Positions 24,268 to 31,807 of a DNA stretch of 64,000 bases are shown one piece after another. The notes beneath the pieces are model-generated. The model saw only the letters and a program-made list of their open reading frames with translations, ran no database searches and was not told the DNA's origin. Made by a program: the position numbers and the translations under genes. This DNA comes from Rugosimonospora acidiphila (GTDB taxonomy: Bacteria > Actinomycetota > Actinomycetes > Mycobacteriales > Micromonosporaceae): NCBI RefSeq assembly GCF_039543385.1, contig NZ_BAABJQ010000039.1, positions 1-64,000 of the forward strand, given 5' to 3'. Every line of letters starts with the position of its first letter. Within the stretch, counting starts at the first letter, position 1.

Positions 24268-25011
24268 GTGGCTACCGCCAGAACAACGACGGCAGGATCG
24301 GCTCGGGCCGAGCGGCGCGAGGCCGCGCGGGCCCTCGTCGAGCACAGCTGGGCCGAGGTGGACACCCCGCGACCGACGGCCCGGCCGCACCTGGTGCTGA
24401 CGGTGGTCGCACTGGCCGCTGCCGCCGCGCTCGGAGGCGGGGCGGTGCTGCAACTGGTGCATCCGCTGCCACTGAGCGAGGCGAGTGCATCGACGGTACC
24501 GCCGCCGGTCACCGCGGCACCGTACACGGCGGTCAGCGGCTGGGACTGTGCCACCGCCAGCGACCACGGATTCGACGTGCAGGGACGCACCGCCGACTGG
24601 TACACGGTCGCCAGCGGTGGGTGGGATCGCGACGGTTGCCACGGGACGTTTGAGGCGATCCCGATGAGCGGGGACAAGAGCAAGGACGATCCGAACCAGC
24701 ACGCGGTCTGGTGGTTCACCCCGACCGCCGCGATGACCCGATGCGCGATCTCGGTCTACGGGCCGGCAGCGCAGAACCCGCAGGACGCGGCGGCCGCACC
24801 CGCCCAGTTCTGGGTGCTCACCGGACGTACCGGTGCCCGCCTGGCCGGCTCCCTCATGGACCAGACGGCCAGCCGGGGTACCTGGGTCTCGTTGGGCACG
24901 TACCCGGTCAGCGCCGCTGGGATCGCGGTCGAGCTGGTGGACCGGGGAACTCCGGCGACGCCCGCATCCCGGCTTGCGGTAAGTCAGGTCCGGGTCCAAT
25001 GCACGGCCTGA
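24268..25011 (+). CDS. membrane-anchored golvesin-like T7SS-locus protein
   Basis: A 247-residue single-pass protein. A ~45-residue cytoplasmic segment is followed by one transmembrane helix (~48-70; LVLTVVALAAAAALGGGAVL) and an external Pro/Ala linker, then ~170 extracytoplasmic residues with four Cys that could form two disulfides. The C-terminal strands (WVSLGTYPVSAAGIAVELVD) resemble the golvesin/xanthan-lyase CBD-like beta-sandwich. GTG 24268 follows GGGGAG. It occupies the place between eccD and eccC where eccB (also single-pass with a large external domain) might be expected, but it is far too short and not similar to EccB. It could act as a surface or pore-associated accessory. Confidence 0.65.
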   Translation: MATARTTTAGSARAERREAARALVEHSWAEVDTPRPTARPHLVLTVVALAAAAALGGGAVLQLVHPLPLSEASASTVPPPVTAAPYTAVSGWDCATASDHGFDVQGRTADWYTVASGGWDRDGCHGTFEAIPMSGDKSKDDPNQHAVWWFTPTAAMTRCAISVYGPAAQNPQDAAAAPAQFWVLTGRTGARLAGSLMDQTASRGTWVSLGTYPVSAAGIAVELVDRGTPATPASRLAVSQVRVQCTA

Positions 25012-25033
25012 GCACTGTGGATCGAGGACAGTC

Positions 25034-28000
25034 ATGAGTCGACTCGCGATGCATCGTCCCGCGCGGTTCGCACCGCCTCCGTTGCCGGACGAGAAGATCG
25101 TGCTACCCACGCCGCCGGAGGTGCAGCAGAAGCAGGGTGGCGCCATGTGGATCACCCTGGCGTTGCCATTGCTCAGCAGCATCGGTATGGCCGCCTACAT
25201 GATCACCTTCGGTCGGCCGATCCTGATCGTCATCGGCGTGCTTTTCGTGCTGGCGGCGATCGGCACCACCGTAGCGACGCGGATGCAGACCCTCAACGCC
25301 CACCGGCACAGCAGCCGCCGGCAGCGCCTGCGCTACCGCGACCACCTCACCACCGCGCGCGGGCACGCCCGGAATGTGGCCGCCGCCCAGCGCGAACTCG
25401 CCGCAGTGACCCACCCCGACCCGGAGCAGCTGTGGGCGATCACGACAAGCTACGACCGGATCTGGGAGCGGCGCCCGGCCGATCCCGACTTCCTGCACGT
25501 GCGCGTCGGTCTCGGTGAAGCCTCGTTGAGCACGCCCCTGCAGATCGGTAACCGACTCGACCCGCTCGCCGACTACGACGGGGATTCACTGCGCGCGGCA
25601 CAGCGGCTCGTCACTCGCCATGGCACGGTCAGCGGGCAGCCGGCGGTCATCGATTTTGGTGACTGTGGGGTGCTCAGCATCCTCGGTCCACGGGAGCGCA
25701 TCGAGGCGTTGACCCGTGCGGTGCTCTGCCAGATCGCCGTGCTGCACGCACCCGACGACGTGGGCATCATGGTCGAGCGCTCCGGTCCGGGCGACTGGGA
25801 TTGGGCCAAATGGCTGCCGCACGCGATCGAGGAGGACGCGCCGGGACCAGCCGGCGTGGTACCGCTGGTCGCCGAGAATCCCGCCGGACTGGCCGAAGTC
25901 CTCGAACGTGAACTGCTGTACCGCCAGGAGCAGACGGCACGCCGCGGCCACCTCGGCGTTGGATTGCAGGCTGCCCGGGCACCGCGCCGGCTCGTCATCG
26001 TGATCACCGGATTCCAGCCGGTGTCCGAGTGGGGCCGCTCACCGTTGCTGCGGGCACTGCTCGCCGGCGCCGGCCCGCAGCTGGGCATCACGCTGGTGTT
26101 CCTCGTGGACCGGGACACGGACGAGCCGGAGCGGGTCGACCTGAGGCTGCGTCTGACCGACGAGGGCCTCACGATGGAGGGGCGAGCGGGCCACATCAAG
26201 TCCGCCGTGGAGGGCGCCGTACCGGACGCGGTACCTGTCGCGCTCGCCGAGCTCATCGCACGGCGGCTCGCGCCGCTGCGGCTGACCGACGAAGGCGAAC
26301 AGGTGCTCTCCCGCACCATCTCGTTGACCGAGATGGTGCTCGGTGCCGATCCGCTCACTGCCGACATCGCCACCCGCTGGGCAGAGGTGAGCGCCGACCG
26401 GCTGCTGCGGGTCCCGATCGGCAACGACGGCGACGGCGAACCGGTCATCCTGGACATCAAGGAGCCGGCGCAGGGCGGCTTCGGCCCGCACGGGCTGATC
26501 GTCGGCGCCACCGGGTCGGGCAAGAGCGAGTTGCTGCGCACGCTGGTGACCGCGCTGTCCCTGACTCACCCGCCCGAACTGCTCAGCTACGTCCTGGTCG
26601 ACTTCAAGGGCGGCGCCGCGTTCGCCCCGCTGGCCGACCTGCCTCACGTCGCCGGCCTGATCACCAACCTGGCCGACGACGCGGCGATGATCGACCGGGC
26701 GCAGGCGGCGCTGGTCGGCGAGCAGCAGCGCAGGCAGCAGCTGCTGCGCTCGGCCGGCAATGTCGACTCGATCCGGGAGTACCAGCGCCGGCGCGACGCC
26801 GGGGGAACGGACCTCAACGGCGAGCCACTGCCGCCGCTGCCGTACCTGCTGTTCATCGTCGACGAATTCAGCGAACTGCTGTCCGGCCGCCCGGAGTTCG
26901 TGGACCTGTTCGTCCAGATCGGACGCGTCGGCCGCAGCCTCGGTATCCACTTGCTGCTGGCCACCCAGCGGCTGGAGGAGGGGCGGCTGCGCGGCCTCGA
27001 CTCGCACCTGTCCTACCGCATCTGCCTGCGCACGTTCAGCGCCGCCGAGAGCCGGACCGTCATCGGTACGACCGACGCGTACCGGCTGCCCCCGATCCCC
27101 GGCTCGGCGTACCTGAAGGTCGACGAGTCGATGTACCAGCGGCTGCGGGTGGCCCACGTATCCTCGCCGTACCTGTCAGCGCAGGAACGCGCGGAATCGG
27201 CCCGGGTACCGGGATCGTCGGTCGTGCCGTTCGTCGCGTCCCGGTCGCTGGATGCCGAGGTACCCGCCACGCCCACCCCGACGCCCGCCGAGCCGACCGC
27301 GACGGAACTGGCGGTCGTGGTGGACCGCCTGGGCCGCATCGGTCATCCGGTGCACCAGGTGTGGCTGCCGCCGCTTCCCGCGGCGATTCCGCTGGACTAC
27401 CTCACCGGTGCGCCCGCCATACGTCCCGGGCGGGGACTGTCGATGCCCGCCTGGCCGGACAACGGCCGGTTGGTCATCCCGATCGGCGTGCTGGACCTGC
27501 CGTTGCAGCAGCAACAGAAGCCGTTGACGATGGACTTCAGCGGCCCGCACGGACACCTGGCGATCGTCGGTGCGCCACAGACGGGCCGCAGCACGGCCCT
27601 GCGGACCGTGATGATGGCCGGCATGCTCACGCACACGCCCGAGGAGATGCAGTTCTACTGCATCGACTTCGGAGGCGGCAGCCTGCACCAGTACGTGGCA
27701 GCACCGCACGTCGGCTCCGTGGCCGGGCGCACCGACACCGAGCGCACCCGGCGCACCCTGGCCGAAGTGCGCGCACTGATCGTTGAAAGAGAGGCGACCT
27801 TCCGGGCGATGGGCATCGCGTCCGTCGCCGAGTTCCGCGCCCGCCGCGCGGCGGGCCGGCTGCCTGCCGGACTGCGTGCCGCGGACGTGTTCCTGATCAT
27901 CGACAACTGGGGCGGACTGCGCGGCGAACTCGACGACGTCGACGGAGCCGTCGCGGACATCGCCGCGCGCGGCCTCGGGGTCGGGGTGCACCTGTTGCTG

Positions 28001-29068
28001 ACGACGAGCCGGTGGAGCGAGATCCGCCCGGCACTGCGCGACAGCATCGGTACCCGGGTCGAGCTGCGCCTCAACGATCCGACCGAGTCCGAGATCAACC
28101 GCCGGCTCGCCGCACGGCTGGCACAGGCGGTACCGGGTCGGGGCCTGGCCGCGCCGGGTGCGTACTTCCAGCTGGCCCTGCCGCGACTGGACGGGCAGGA
28201 GACCGCGGACGGAGCCTACGAGGCGCAGCAGGACACCATCGCGAAACTCGCGGCCGCCTGGGCGGGGCCCAAGGCGCCGGCCATCCGGATGCTGCCCGAG
28301 CTGTTACACCTGACCGAGATACCGCAGTCTCCCGCATCCGGGGCGCCGATCGGCATCGCGGAGGCGGACCTGGGGGCGGTGCACCTCGATCTGACCGCCG
28401 GCGACCCGTGTTTCCTCGTCTATGGCGACGCCGGGTCGGGCAAGACGACCTTCATGCAGACCCTGGTGGCGGGGATCGCAGCGACCTCCACCGCCTGGGA
28501 TGCACGGATCCTGCTCGTGGACTACCGGCGCTCGCTGCTCGGTGCGGTACCCGAGGACTACCTCGCCGCGTACGCGCCCGACCTGGTGGCCGCCGGGACC
28601 TACCTCGAGCAGCTGTGCGAAAAGCTGGCCGAGCGGCTGCCGCCGGCCGGCGTCACCGCGAAGCAGCTGGCCGCCCGGTCATGGTGGGAAGGCCCCGACC
28701 TCTACCTGCTGGTCGACGACTATGACCTGGTCGGGGCCCAGCCGTTCGCACCGCTCATGGACTTCCTACCCCACGCCCGCGACATCGGCCTGCATGTGGT
28801 GCTGACCCGCCGGGTCGCGGGATCGAGCCGCAACGCCTTCGCCGACCGGTTCCTCACCCGGATCCAGGAGCTCGGCTGCGGCGGCCTGGTGCTGTCCGGC
28901 GACCGCAAGGAGGGTCCGGTGCTCGCCGACGAGCGGGCGGCGATCCGGTCGCCGGGGCGCGGGGTGCTGGTGCGCCGTGGTGAGCCCAGCAGGCTGGTCC
29001 AGATCGCCCTACCGGACACCGACGAGCGTGACGCGGTCGCTGGCGCCAGCGCCCGCGACAACACCTAG
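25034..29068 (+). CDS. eccC: T7SS FtsK/SpoIIIE-type motor ATPase EccC
   Basis: A 1,344-residue motor that recognises WXG100 substrates and powers export. Two N-terminal transmembrane helices (~36-80; MWITLALPLLSSIGMAAYMI and ILIVIGVLFVLAAIG) are followed by a cytoplasmic stalk and three FtsK/SpoIIIE ATPase domains. Domain 1: Walker A GATGSGKS (491-498) and Walker B FIVDE (Asp610-Glu611). Domain 2: GAPQTGRS (846-853), where the Walker Lys is Arg, so probably catalytically inactive. Domain 3: GDAGSGKT (1131-1138), canonical. It is a single-chain EccC, not split into Ca and Cb. Leu1091 uses TTA (28304-28306). The ATG at 25034 is 22 bases after the golvesin-like gene, and esx genes follow. Confidence 0.95.
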   Translation: MSRLAMHRPARFAPPPLPDEKIVLPTPPEVQQKQGGAMWITLALPLLSSIGMAAYMITFGRPILIVIGVLFVLAAIGTTVATRMQTLNAHRHSSRRQRLRYRDHLTTARGHARNVAAAQRELAAVTHPDPEQLWAITTSYDRIWERRPADPDFLHVRVGLGEASLSTPLQIGNRLDPLADYDGDSLRAAQRLVTRHGTVSGQPAVIDFGDCGVLSILGPRERIEALTRAVLCQIAVLHAPDDVGIMVERSGPGDWDWAKWLPHAIEEDAPGPAGVVPLVAENPAGLAEVLERELLYRQEQTARRGHLGVGLQAARAPRRLVIVITGFQPVSEWGRSPLLRALLAGAGPQLGITLVFLVDRDTDEPERVDLRLRLTDEGLTMEGRAGHIKSAVEGAVPDAVPVALAELIARRLAPLRLTDEGEQVLSRTISLTEMVLGADPLTADIATRWAEVSADRLLRVPIGNDGDGEPVILDIKEPAQGGFGPHGLIVGATGSGKSELLRTLVTALSLTHPPELLSYVLVDFKGGAAFAPLADLPHVAGLITNLADDAAMIDRAQAALVGEQQRRQQLLRSAGNVDSIREYQRRRDAGGTDLNGEPLPPLPYLLFIVDEFSELLSGRPEFVDLFVQIGRVGRSLGIHLLLATQRLEEGRLRGLDSHLSYRICLRTFSAAESRTVIGTTDAYRLPPIPGSAYLKVDESMYQRLRVAHVSSPYLSAQERAESARVPGSSVVPFVASRSLDAEVPATPTPTPAEPTATELAVVVDRLGRIGHPVHQVWLPPLPAAIPLDYLTGAPAIRPGRGLSMPAWPDNGRLVIPIGVLDLPLQQQQKPLTMDFSGPHGHLAIVGAPQTGRSTALRTVMMAGMLTHTPEEMQFYCIDFGGGSLHQYVAAPHVGSVAGRTDTERTRRTLAEVRALIVEREATFRAMGIASVAEFRARRAAGRLPAGLRAADVFLIIDNWGGLRGELDDVDGAVADIAARGLGVGVHLLLTTSRWSEIRPALRDSIGTRVELRLNDPTESEINRRLAARLAQAVPGRGLAAPGAYFQLALPRLDGQETADGAYEAQQDTIAKLAAAWAGPKAPAIRMLPELLHLTEIPQSPASGAPIGIAEADLGAVHLDLTAGDPCFLVYGDAGSGKTTFMQTLVAGIAATSTAWDARILLVDYRRSLLGAVPEDYLAAYAPDLVAAGTYLEQLCEKLAERLPPAGVTAKQLAARSWWEGPDLYLLVDDYDLVGAQPFAPLMDFLPHARDIGLHVVLTRRVAGSSRNAFADRFLTRIQELGCGGLVLSGDRKEGPVLADERAAIRSPGRGVLVRRGEPSRLVQIALPDTDERDAVAGASARDNT

Positions 29069-29106
29069 GCCCTGACAGCAGGGGACTCGAGAAAGCGAGG
29101 AGCACC

Positions 29107-29424
29107 ATGCAATTCGAAGTCACCGCGGCGGAGCTGAACAACGCGGCGTCGAACTGCCTGAACGCCAACGAGACGATCCAGGGCGAGATCACCGCGATGC
29201 GCAACTACGTCGCCGGCCTCATGGGTGCCTACCAGGGCCCCGCCGCGATGGCGCTGCAGAACCTGTCCGACCAGTGGGGCAGTGACGCCCTGGCGCTCAG
29301 CAACGTGTTGACCACCATCGCCAACAACCTCACCAGCAACGCCAACAACTACGTCGCGAACGAGGACACCAACACCAAGAACTATGCGAACCTCACCAAC
29401 AATCTGCCACCGGCCCGGTTCTAG
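29107..29424 (+). CDS. WXG100 (ESX) protein, YQG variant
   Basis: A 105-residue T7SS substrate of the WXG100 family: two amphipathic helices joined by a turn in which the usual Trp is Tyr (GAYQGPAAM). The C-terminal tail carries YVANED, fitting the YxxxD/E export signal. Good Shine-Dalgarno GCGAGGAG upstream. It forms a pair with the next gene; in known systems two such proteins form a heterodimer that is exported via EccC. Confidence 0.9.
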   Translation: MQFEVTAAELNNAASNCLNANETIQGEITAMRNYVAGLMGAYQGPAAMALQNLSDQWGSDALALSNVLTTIANNLTSNANNYVANEDTNTKNYANLTNNLPPARF

Positions 29425-29469
29425 ACCGGTCGTCGAGGCTCACGAGAGATCCCAGACAAGGAGCACGAC

Positions 29470-29781
29470 ATGGCAGACGCAAGCGGATCGAAAATCGCGG
29501 TGACCGACGACCTGGCGAACAGCGGCGCCTCGATCATGGCCATCGCGACGCAGCTCGGCGACAATCTGACCCGGCTCACCGCCATGCTGGCGACACTTCA
29601 GGAGTACTGGACCGGCCAGGCGAACGTCACCTGGCAGGACCTGCAGACCCAGTGGAACACCGCCGCCGCGGACCTGATGACCGCGCCCGGTCAGCTTGGC
29701 GCGATCTCCAACGCCGCATCCACGAACTGGCAGAACTACGTCGACACCGAGACGGCCAATGTCTCGAGCTGGAGTCACTGA
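29470..29781 (+). CDS. WXG100 (ESX) protein, canonical WTG
   Basis: A 103-residue WXG100 protein with the canonical turn EYWTGQANVTW and the tail YVDTET (YxxxE signal). It starts 45 bases after the first esx-like gene, with AAGGAG upstream of its ATG. Probable heterodimer partner of the YQG protein. The strong hairpin at 29805-29838 ends the operon. Confidence 0.92.
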   Translation: MADASGSKIAVTDDLANSGASIMAIATQLGDNLTRLTAMLATLQEYWTGQANVTWQDLQTQWNTAAADLMTAPGQLGAISNAASTNWQNYVDTETANVSSWSH

Positions 29782-29804
29782 TCGCTGATCCGGACGTGGC
29801 ACGT

Positions 29805-29838
29805 GGGTCGGCTTTCCGCTACGGCGGATAGCCGACCC
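29805..29838 (+). terminator. strong intrinsic terminator of the T7SS operon
   Basis: GGGTCGGCT (29805-29813) pairs with AGCCGACCC (29830-29838); inside, TCCGC pairs with GCGGA around a TACG loop, separated by one T-T mismatch. The stem of 14 pairs is followed by TTCTGCTT. It starts 24 bases after the second esx stop. Confidence 0.75.
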
Positions 29839-29864
29839 TTCTGCTTGCGCCGGGTGAGCCTCCT

Positions 29865-30131
29865 GTGATAGCCCGCGTTCACCAGCAGGTCGGAGATGGC
29901 GCGAGCGCCGTCGAGGCGTATCAGCAGGCGGTGGCGGCGACACCAGCGGACATGGGGTGGGACAGGGCCGAGGCAATGGCTTCCCTGGCCGAATGCCAGG
30001 CTCGGTTCGGGTATCGCGAAACGGCGGGTCGCACCGCCGCCCACGCCCGGCGGCTCATCGACGGCATCTACCACGCCTCCGCCGGGCGCCAACGAGCCAG
30101 GCTGGACGCAATCGCGCCGGACGCGACGTGA
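29865..30131 (+). pseudogene. TPR-like C-terminal fragment of a regulator
   Basis: An 88-residue frame (MIARVHQQVGDGASAVEAYQ...) whose first half reads as one TPR unit plus a second helix pair (AMASLAECQARFGYRETAG), as at the C-terminus of XRE- or AfsR-type TPR regulators. No DNA-binding domain precedes it; the upstream sequence is a terminator. It is likely a relic or, less likely, a short TPR protein. The GTG start has only a weak Shine-Dalgarno site. It is convergent with the Trp-rich gene. Confidence 0.35.
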
Positions 30132-30224
30132 GAGGCGGCGGACTCCGCGGCCGGCTGAGCTACCGCCACCACGCCAGGCTGGTGCTCGGGGCAACAGATG
30201 GGGCAAAGGTTCCCTGACGCGGCA

Positions 30225-31094
30225 CTAGCCGTTTGGGCCGGGAGTGGCGGGCGGCGGGCCACCGTCGGCGGGCAGGAACGAGTCGAGGTCGGCCCTGGCG
30301 TACAACTGGGCCGCGTTGTTCAACGCCCGGGTGAACTGGCCCGTAAGCTCCAGCGTGTCACCGACATTCAGCAGCAGTCTGTCCTGTGTATGGGTCATTT
30401 CCCCGACCATGTTGGGCATGTAGAGGCCGTCGGGCAGTGCGTTGGCCACCGCGGTCTTCAGCGAGTCGTAGTTCGCCAGGTTCGCATCGATCTCGGCCAG
30501 CACCGTGTTCTCGACGTCCCGGATGCCGCCCGGCTGCACCAGATATGCCGCGTGGTGGGGCGGCGAGGTGACCTGCTGCGGCGACCCGCTGCCGTTGTCG
30601 GCGCTGACGATGTTCTTCCCGGTGACGTCGGGAGCGACCCCACCCCAGGTGTCCTTCAGCTCCGGCGCCACGACGTCCGGCGGCGGCGGCTTGTTTCCGT
30701 CGTAGCTCGGATGCTGAGCGTTGTTGGGGAGGTGGTCCGGGTCGGTGAGCTCGTCATAGCTGTACGCGTGCAGGTCGTTCTGGTTGGGGTCGTCACCCCA
30801 CACCCACTGCGCTCCCTTGCCGTAAACGTGCCAGGAGCCCTTGTTGCGGACGCCGGTCGGATCCTGCTGGACGTCGGTGACCGCGGCGTGGCCCCACTGC
30901 TTGACCAGGTTCGGATCCGGCTCTTTGTGCGCGTTCCAGGTGAAGGTGCCATCGCTGTTCTGTGACCAGGAACCGTTCCATACCCAGGTCCAGCCCTGGC
31001 CATTGTTATAGTCCATCCACTGGCCGTCCGGCGACTTGGGCGGCGGGACGGGTCCGGGGTCGTTCTGTCGGGGGCCCTGGCTCTGCGACGGCAT
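30225..31094 (-). CDS. Trp-rich T7SS-associated protein
   Basis: A 289-residue protein with no signal peptide. The chosen ATG (31094) has AAGGAG seven bases upstream; the longer frame to 31250 is Arg-rich and improbable. Residues ~20-100 hold Trp/Gly/Asn repeats (DGQWMDYNNGQGWTWVWNGS; GSWHVYGKGAQWVWGDD), a beta-rich or surface-binding pattern. A disordered Pro-rich link follows (~140-190), then ~75 residues predicted to be two helices (NTVLAEIDANLANYDSLKTA; DRLLLNVGDTLELTGQFTRA), like a WXG100/EspC-type secretion domain placed at the C-terminus. Its position, divergent from the WXG100-giant pair, suggests a secreted or surface accessory. I do not recognise the family. Confidence 0.6.
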   Translation of the reverse strand: MPSQSQGPRQNDPGPVPPPKSPDGQWMDYNNGQGWTWVWNGSWSQNSDGTFTWNAHKEPDPNLVKQWGHAAVTDVQQDPTGVRNKGSWHVYGKGAQWVWGDDPNQNDLHAYSYDELTDPDHLPNNAQHPSYDGNKPPPPDVVAPELKDTWGGVAPDVTGKNIVSADNGSGSPQQVTSPPHHAAYLVQPGGIRDVENTVLAEIDANLANYDSLKTAVANALPDGLYMPNMVGEMTHTQDRLLLNVGDTLELTGQFTRALNNAAQLYARADLDSFLPADGGPPPATPGPNG

Positions 31095-31330
31095 CGCGCA
31101 CTCCTTCCGCGGGCGAGTCGAAGCTTCAGTCTCAGGCGCTGGGACACAGCTCGGCAATGTCCGCCTCCGTCGGCCCGCCCGACATCTGCTGGCGTACGCC
31201 ATCGCCCCGTCCCCTGGATGTCCCTCCGGTGAGACTTGTCCCGTCCCCACCGGGCGGCTGTAGGTTCGCGTGACTATATGCGTCGCGGTTCGGCCGTGCC
31301 TGCCGGCCTGCGCCCAGCAGCGGAGGTGTC

Positions 31331-31771
31331 ATGGTGCCGGCGCCAGCCAACTACAACGATGCCAGTCTGACCATCAACGTCGACCCGGACGCCGTGTGGA
31401 AGTACGGCGCCACCGACCTGCCGGCACAGATGAAGGCGATCGGCGACACGGTGGGTCGCATCCATGACATCTGGAACGGGCTGAAGCTCGGCTGGGCGGG
31501 TACGACCGCGGACGAGGCGCAGGACTTCGCGGACCGCTGGAACGGGGCGGTGACGACATTGTTCGGCTCGCAGGCGAACCCGAACTCCAGCGTGCTCTAC
31601 CAGATCACCGTGGCGGTGCAGACCGCTTCGCTGAACTACGCCACGACAGAGGAAGAAGTGTCGAAGATGTTCTTGGACTTCTACGACGCGCTGCCGGGCG
31701 GTGGCGGATCGAACCAGCCGCCGACGCGGGATCAGGATCTTGGGCCGGTCACCGAGCAAGCTCACTGGTGA
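31331..31771 (+). CDS. WXG100-family protein preceding the giant gene
   Basis: A 146-residue WXG100-family secretion target. The helix-turn-helix hairpin has the motif KLGWAGTTADEAQDF, and the second helix is followed by YATTEE, fitting the YxxxE signal. A ~35-residue flexible tail (Gly/Pro/Gln) follows. ATG 31331 has GGAGGTGTC directly upstream. It ends 36 bases before the giant gene and must be co-transcribed with it, so it is the natural partner or chaperone for export of the giant protein, whose own N-terminus is also WXG100-like. Confidence 0.85.
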   Translation: MVPAPANYNDASLTINVDPDAVWKYGATDLPAQMKAIGDTVGRIHDIWNGLKLGWAGTTADEAQDFADRWNGAVTTLFGSQANPNSSVLYQITVAVQTASLNYATTEEEVSKMFLDFYDALPGGGGSNQPPTRDQDLGPVTEQAHW

Positions 31772-31807
31772 CGTGGTAGTCGTGGGGATGCGAGGTTAGT
31801 TCCAGCC

